Origin: JAKAKT01 sp041305385
Lineage (GTDB): Archaea > Micrarchaeota > Micrarchaeia > Burarchaeales > JAKAKT01
Direction: 5' to 3'
NCBI GenBank assembly: GCA_041305385.1
Contig: JBFYLO010000057.1
Coordinates: forward strand, 1-14,904
Length of the DNA stretch: 14,904 bases
Part shown: piece after piece, positions 12,043-14,904 of the stretch
Numbering within the stretch: the first letter of the stretch is position 1
How the letters are laid out: every line of letters begins with the position of its first letter
Notes under the pieces: model-generated
What the model saw: only the letters and a program-made list of their open reading frames with translations
Databases searched by the model: none
What the model was told of the DNA's origin: nothing
Program-made: the position numbers and the translations under genes

Positions 12043-12387
12043 ATGAAAATTTCCAAGAGGGACAAGCCGAACTTCAGGCGCAAGAACTACGGCCGAACCA
12101 CCCGCAAGAGGATAAAGGAGGGGTGGAAGAGGCCAAGGGGCACTGACAACAAGCAGCGGATGAAACGAAAGGAGCACGGAAAGCTCCCGAGCATAGGCTG
12201 GAGGAACCCCAAAGAAATCAGGGGGACCCACCCGCTCGGAGCCTACGAAGTCATCGTCCACAACCCGGATGAGCTTTCCCAAGCCAAGGGAAGGCTCATA
12301 AGGATTGCAGGCCCCGTTGGGAAGAAGAAGAGAATGCTCATAGTCAAGAAGGCCGAGGAGATGAAGCTCACGGTATTGAATGCTTAA
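12043..12387 (+). CDS. rpl32e: Large-subunit ribosomal protein eL32
   Basis: This 114-residue eL32 has the core 'PNFRRKNYGRTTRKRIKEGWKRPRGTDNKQRMKRKEHGKLPSIGWRNPKEIRGTHPLGAYEVIVHNPDEL', which is nearly invariant in the family (W-R-x-P-R-G-x-D-N and G-x-H-P-x-G). It binds 23S rRNA and is absent from bacteria. The start could be ATG 12037 or 12043: they are in frame, separated by one codon, and the Shine-Dalgarno register favours neither strongly. The end of the gene overlaps the ribosome-binding site of eL19. Confidence 0.96.
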   Translation: MKISKRDKPNFRRKNYGRTTRKRIKEGWKRPRGTDNKQRMKRKEHGKLPSIGWRNPKEIRGTHPLGAYEVIVHNPDELSQAKGRLIRIAGPVGKKKRMLIVKKAEEMKLTVLNA

Positions 12388-12397
12388 GGTGAAATGG

Positions 12398-12847
12398 ATG
12401 TCCGTCAAGACAATCAGGCGCATGGCTGCTGAACTGCTCAAGTGCGGGGAGAGCAGGGTTCTGCTAGACCCTAACGAAGCCAAGAAGATAGAAGAGGCCC
12501 TCACCCGCGAGGATGTCCGGGGGCTCATCAGCTCAGGGATAATCACCCGAAAGCAGAAGAAGGGAGTCTCACGCTGGAGGGCGCGCCACAGGCGGGCGCA
12601 GAAGAAGAAAGGAAGGGGCAGGGGTGCAGGGGGGATAAGGGGCAAAAAGTACTCGAGGCTCCCGCAGAAGGAGATTTGGATGGCAAGAATCAGGGCGCAG
12701 AGAAAGCTCATCAAAGGTCTCCTCGGAGAGGGAAAAATCGAAGGTGCGGCTTACCGGAAAACCTACAGGATGGTAAAAGGAGGGGCCTTTAAAGGCAAGA
12801 ACCAGCTCCTGGCCCACATGAAGGAAGCAGGAATGCTTAAGAGTTGA
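12398..12847 (+). CDS. rpl19e: Large-subunit ribosomal protein eL19
   Basis: This 149-residue eL19 begins 'VKTIRRMAAELLKCGESRVLLDPNEAKKIEEALTREDVRGLI', continues 'GIITRKQKKGVSRWRARHRRAQKKKGRGRG' and 'YRKTYRMVKGGAFKGKNQLLAHMKE', all typical of Archaea. Its long arm forms a bridge to the small subunit. ATG 12398 has GGTG 10 nt upstream; ATG 12380 would overlap eL32 and adds residues not in the family. Its stop overlaps the region before uL18. Confidence 0.97.
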   Translation: MSVKTIRRMAAELLKCGESRVLLDPNEAKKIEEALTREDVRGLISSGIITRKQKKGVSRWRARHRRAQKKKGRGRGAGGIRGKKYSRLPQKEIWMARIRAQRKLIKGLLGEGKIEGAAYRKTYRMVKGGAFKGKNQLLAHMKEAGMLKS

Positions 12848-12852
12848 GATTT

Positions 12853-13443
12853 ATGGGAAAAGCGACAGGTCCAGCTTACAGAGTTCCGCTGAAGAGGAGA
12901 CGAAAGAATCTCACCAACTACGGCAAGCGCATCGGGCTAGTGAAGTCTAAGGTGCCGAGAATGGTTGTCAGGAAAAGTTCCAAGCATGTGCTCGTTCAGT
13001 TCATCCAATACGCCGAGGGCGGAGACCGGACTATAACCTCGACGCTCTCGAAAGAGCTTCTGAAACACGGCTGGCCTGAGAGATGCAACACCCCGACCGC
13101 ATACCTCACAGGGATGCTGGCAGCGAAGAAGGCGCTCAAGAAGGGAGTTTCAAAGTCCGTGTTCGACATAGGGCTCCAGACTCCCTCGAAGGGTTCCGTG
13201 CTGTTTGCAGCAGTCCAGGGCGCTGCCCAGGCCGGAATCCAAATTGCAGTGGGCGAGGGAATGGCCGACGAGTCGAGGGCCAAGGGCGTCCACATCGCCA
13301 ATCTGGCAAAGACCCTGAAGGGAAAGCCAGATTATGAAAAGAAGTTTTCCGCTTACCTGAAGGCGGGCGTGCAGCCCGAGCAGATTTCCGAGCTTTTCGA
13401 GAAGGCTAAGGATTCCATCTCAAGAGGTGAAGTGAGTGGCTAA
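12853..13443 (+). CDS. rpl18: Large-subunit ribosomal protein uL18
   Basis: This 196-residue archaeal-type uL18 is longer than the bacterial form. It has 'GPAYRVPLKRRRKNLTNYGKRIGLVKSKVPRMVVRKSSKHVLVQFIQY', 'TSTLSKELLKHGW' and 'TPTAYLTGMLAAKKALKKGV', and ends in a helical C-terminus ('YLKAGVQPEQISELFEKAKDSI'). With uL5 it holds 5S rRNA on the ribosome. ATG 12853 gives the family start; the upstream site is weak, and TTG 12844 is an unlikely alternative. The last 8 nt overlap the uS5 start. Confidence 0.96.
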   Translation: MGKATGPAYRVPLKRRRKNLTNYGKRIGLVKSKVPRMVVRKSSKHVLVQFIQYAEGGDRTITSTLSKELLKHGWPERCNTPTAYLTGMLAAKKALKKGVSKSVFDIGLQTPSKGSVLFAAVQGAAQAGIQIAVGEGMADESRAKGVHIANLAKTLKGKPDYEKKFSAYLKAGVQPEQISELFEKAKDSISRGEVSG

Positions 13444-14179
13444 AGGAAGACCAAAGCGCGACCGCGGCCCACCGCGACGCGAGGAAGAGGAGGCTCCGTG
13501 GGTTCCGAAGACTTCAATCGGAAAGCAGGTCATGAACAAGGAGATAATCTCCATTGACCAGATTTTCGAGATGGGCAAACCGATACTCGAGCACCAGATA
13601 ATCAACACCCTCGTTCCGAACCTGAAGGAGGAGGTTCTCGAAGTTTCGATTACTCAGAGGATGACCGACTGCGGCAGGAAGACGCAGTTCCGCGCAATAG
13701 TGATAGTCGGGGATTCCAACGGCCACGTTGGCGTCGGCGTAGGGAAGGCCGACGAGACCAGGCCGGCCATAGAGACAGGCATAAGGAATGCCAAGAGGAA
13801 CCTCATAAAGGTCCCGCTCGGCTGCGGTTCCTGGGAGTGCGGGTGCGGCAAGAGGCACACGGTCCCAATCAAGGTGCTTGGGCACAACGGCAGCGTAAAA
13901 ATAACACTCAAGCCAGCGCCCAGGGGCGTGGGCATAGTCTCAAACCAGGTCGTGAGGAAGGTGCTCTCTCTCGCCGGAGTCAGGGATGCCTGGGCCTTTT
14001 CGAGGGGCAAGACCAGCAACGTCTACAACTCCGCGATGGCGGTTTTCAATGCGCTCGACAGCCTCAACAGGATGAAATTCACGGGCAACTGGGAAACCGA
14101 GGAGCCGCCCCCCCAGCCGGAGGCGCCGAAGGAAGAGGGCGCCCAGGGCGCTGCCCCAGAAGGCGAGAAAGCAGCTTAA
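13436..14179 (+). CDS. rps5: Small-subunit ribosomal protein uS5 with Pro/Glu-rich tail
   Basis: This 247-residue archaeal uS5 starts with GTG 13436 and overlaps the uL18 stop by 8 nt; GAGGTGA lies 10-12 nt upstream, inside uL18. The N-terminal S5 domain 'VLEVSITQRMTDCGRKTQFRAIVIVGDSNGHVGVGVGKADETRPAIETGIRNAKRNLIKVPLG' is a double-stranded RNA-binding fold. A Cys-rich patch (C130, C135, C137 in 'CGSWECGCG') precedes the C-terminal domain. Archaeal uS5 often carries this patch. It shapes the mRNA entry tunnel with uS3 and uS4. Residues about 218-247 are an acidic Pro/Glu/Ala-rich tail. Confidence 0.97.
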   Translation: MAKGRPKRDRGPPRREEEEAPWVPKTSIGKQVMNKEIISIDQIFEMGKPILEHQIINTLVPNLKEEVLEVSITQRMTDCGRKTQFRAIVIVGDSNGHVGVGVGKADETRPAIETGIRNAKRNLIKVPLGCGSWECGCGKRHTVPIKVLGHNGSVKITLKPAPRGVGIVSNQVVRKVLSLAGVRDAWAFSRGKTSNVYNSAMAVFNALDSLNRMKFTGNWETEEPPPQPEAPKEEGAQGAAPEGEKAA

Positions 14180-14200
14180 TGATTATCCAGGTGTTTTGAA

Positions 14201-14659
14201 ATGGCAGGAAAAAAGATTGCAGTCGTGAGGGTTCGAGGTTCAGTTGGGGTGCGCGGCATTCTGAACGACACCATGAGAATGCTCGGGCTTACGAGAGTGA
14301 ACCACTGTTCGATAGTGGACGAGGCTCAGCTGGGCATGATTCAGCTTTGCAAGGACTATCTCACCTGGGGAGAGATAGACGAAGAGACTCTCTCAATGCT
14401 CATAACAAAGCGAGGAAGAAAACCCGGAAACAAAAGGATAGCCCCCGAAGATATCGAGAAGGCAGGGGTTAAGAAAATCGAGGACTTCGTTAAAAAATTC
14501 ATGGGCTCTGAAGCGAAGCTCGAGGCCCTCGGCCTCAAGAAAGTCTTCAGGCTGCACCCGCCGAGAAAGGGCCACGGCTATGTGAAGCTCCATTACCCGG
14601 CCGGCGCCCTGGGCTACAGAAAAGGGGAAATAAACGAGCTCCTCAAGAGGATGATGTAA
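14201..14659 (+). CDS. rpl30: Large-subunit ribosomal protein uL30
   Basis: This 152-residue protein is the long archaeal form of uL30. 'IAVVRVRGSVGVRGILNDTMRMLGLTRVNHCSIVDE' is the conserved ferredoxin-like domain; the C-terminal part ('LTWGEIDEETLSMLITKRGRKPGNKRI', 'FRLHPPRKGHGYVKLHYPAGALGYRKGEINELLKRM') is the archaeal extension. It binds 23S rRNA domain II. ATG 14201 has GGTG 11 nt upstream, 21 nt after the uS5 stop. Confidence 0.97.
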   Translation: MAGKKIAVVRVRGSVGVRGILNDTMRMLGLTRVNHCSIVDEAQLGMIQLCKDYLTWGEIDEETLSMLITKRGRKPGNKRIAPEDIEKAGVKKIEDFVKKFMGSEAKLEALGLKKVFRLHPPRKGHGYVKLHYPAGALGYRKGEINELLKRMM

Positions 14660-14687
14660 TCTTTAATAATCGCGCGAGGTTGTTATC

Positions 14688-14904
14688 GTGGTTGTAAGAC
14701 ACAGAAAAAGGGCTACGCACAAATACCACGGCACGAGGTCGTGGGGCGCAGGCAACACCAAGAACCGCAGGGGCAAGGGATGCCGCGGCGGGAAAGGGAA
14801 TGCCGGTCCGCAGAAGGCCAGGTGGACCTACTTCACCGCTTTTGAGCCCGACCATTTGGGCAGGAGTGGTTTCATCAGGCCTGTCCAGAAGAAATGCCTT
14901 CCGA
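14688..14904 (+). CDS. rpl15: Large-subunit ribosomal protein uL15, N-terminal part
   Basis: The frame opens with GTG 14688 and is cut by the window end after 72 codons. 'VVRHRKRATHKYHGTRSWGAGNTKNRRGKGCRGGKGNAG' is the Gly/Lys/Arg-rich N-terminal extension of archaeal uL15, which threads into 23S rRNA. GAGGT begins 12 nt upstream (its GG 10 nt before the start), matching the register of the other genes. In Archaea secY commonly follows, but that lies outside the window. An AT-rich patch before the gene (14662-14670) is too close to the start to be a confident promoter. Confidence 0.95.
   Translation, partial: MVVRHRKRATHKYHGTRSWGAGNTKNRRGKGCRGGKGNAGPQKARWTYFTAFEPDHLGRSGFIRPVQKKCLP

Noticed and set aside
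11914..12714. 266-residue minus frame antisense to uL6, eL32 and eL19
   Set aside because: Same reason: it lies opposite three conserved genes, and its composition is a shadow of Lys/Arg-rich codons.
14662..14670. TTTAATAAT as an internal promoter for uL15
   Set aside because: Its centre is only about 22 nt before the uL15 start, so initiation would fall inside the gene and exclude the ribosome-binding site.

Overview
This window is archaeal chromosome. From about 3.0 kb to the end it holds an unbroken S10/spc ribosomal-protein cluster in archaeal order: uL3, uL4, uL23, uL2, uS19, uL22, uS3, uL29, aIF1 (SUI1), RNase P protein Rpp29, uS17, uL14, uL24, eS4, uL5, uS14, uS8, uL6, eL32, eL19, uL18, uS5, uL30 and uL15 (cut by the window end). 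The proteins eS4, eL32 and eL19, and the aIF1 + Rpp29 pair between uL29 and uS17, occur here only in Archaea. TATA boxes, GGTG-type Shine-Dalgarno sites and a class III (type IV pilin-like) signal peptide agree. Small pilin-like proteins starting with a GQAAIEYLMTHGW-type motif are common in DPANN-type archaea, so a DPANN-like lineage is a reasonable guess, but the window does not prove it.

Left part (1-2880), the accessory region: the end of a RelE/ParE-like toxin (+), a secreted or pilin-like protein with six cysteines outside the membrane segment (-), an unrecognised 216-residue protein (+), a two-gene ribbon-helix-helix antitoxin/RelE-type toxin operon (-), a roughly 190-nt region that folds well as a minus-strand structured RNA with a terminator-like 3' end, and a basic orphan protein (+). 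A T6 tract then separates this region from a strong BRE/TATA promoter at 2841-2856.

Right part (2880-14904), the ribosomal operon: transcription probably starts near 2880 and gives a leader of about 120 nt with a GNRA-capped hairpin before uL3. Genes are packed with gaps from -8 to about 36 nt, and most starts lie almost exactly 9-11 nt after the first G of a GGTG-like Shine-Dalgarno site. I used that register, together with family alignments, to choose starts. Everything from uL3 to uL15 appears intact, so the operon would make a large share of both ribosomal subunits, an initiation factor and a tRNA-processing subunit from one transcript. uL22, uS3 and uS5 carry long charged or Pro/Glu-rich C-terminal tails.

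The most interesting unexplained element is the putative structured RNA at about 2135-2323 (-). Two of its helices use G-U pairs that make sense only on the minus strand. I did not recognise its family.
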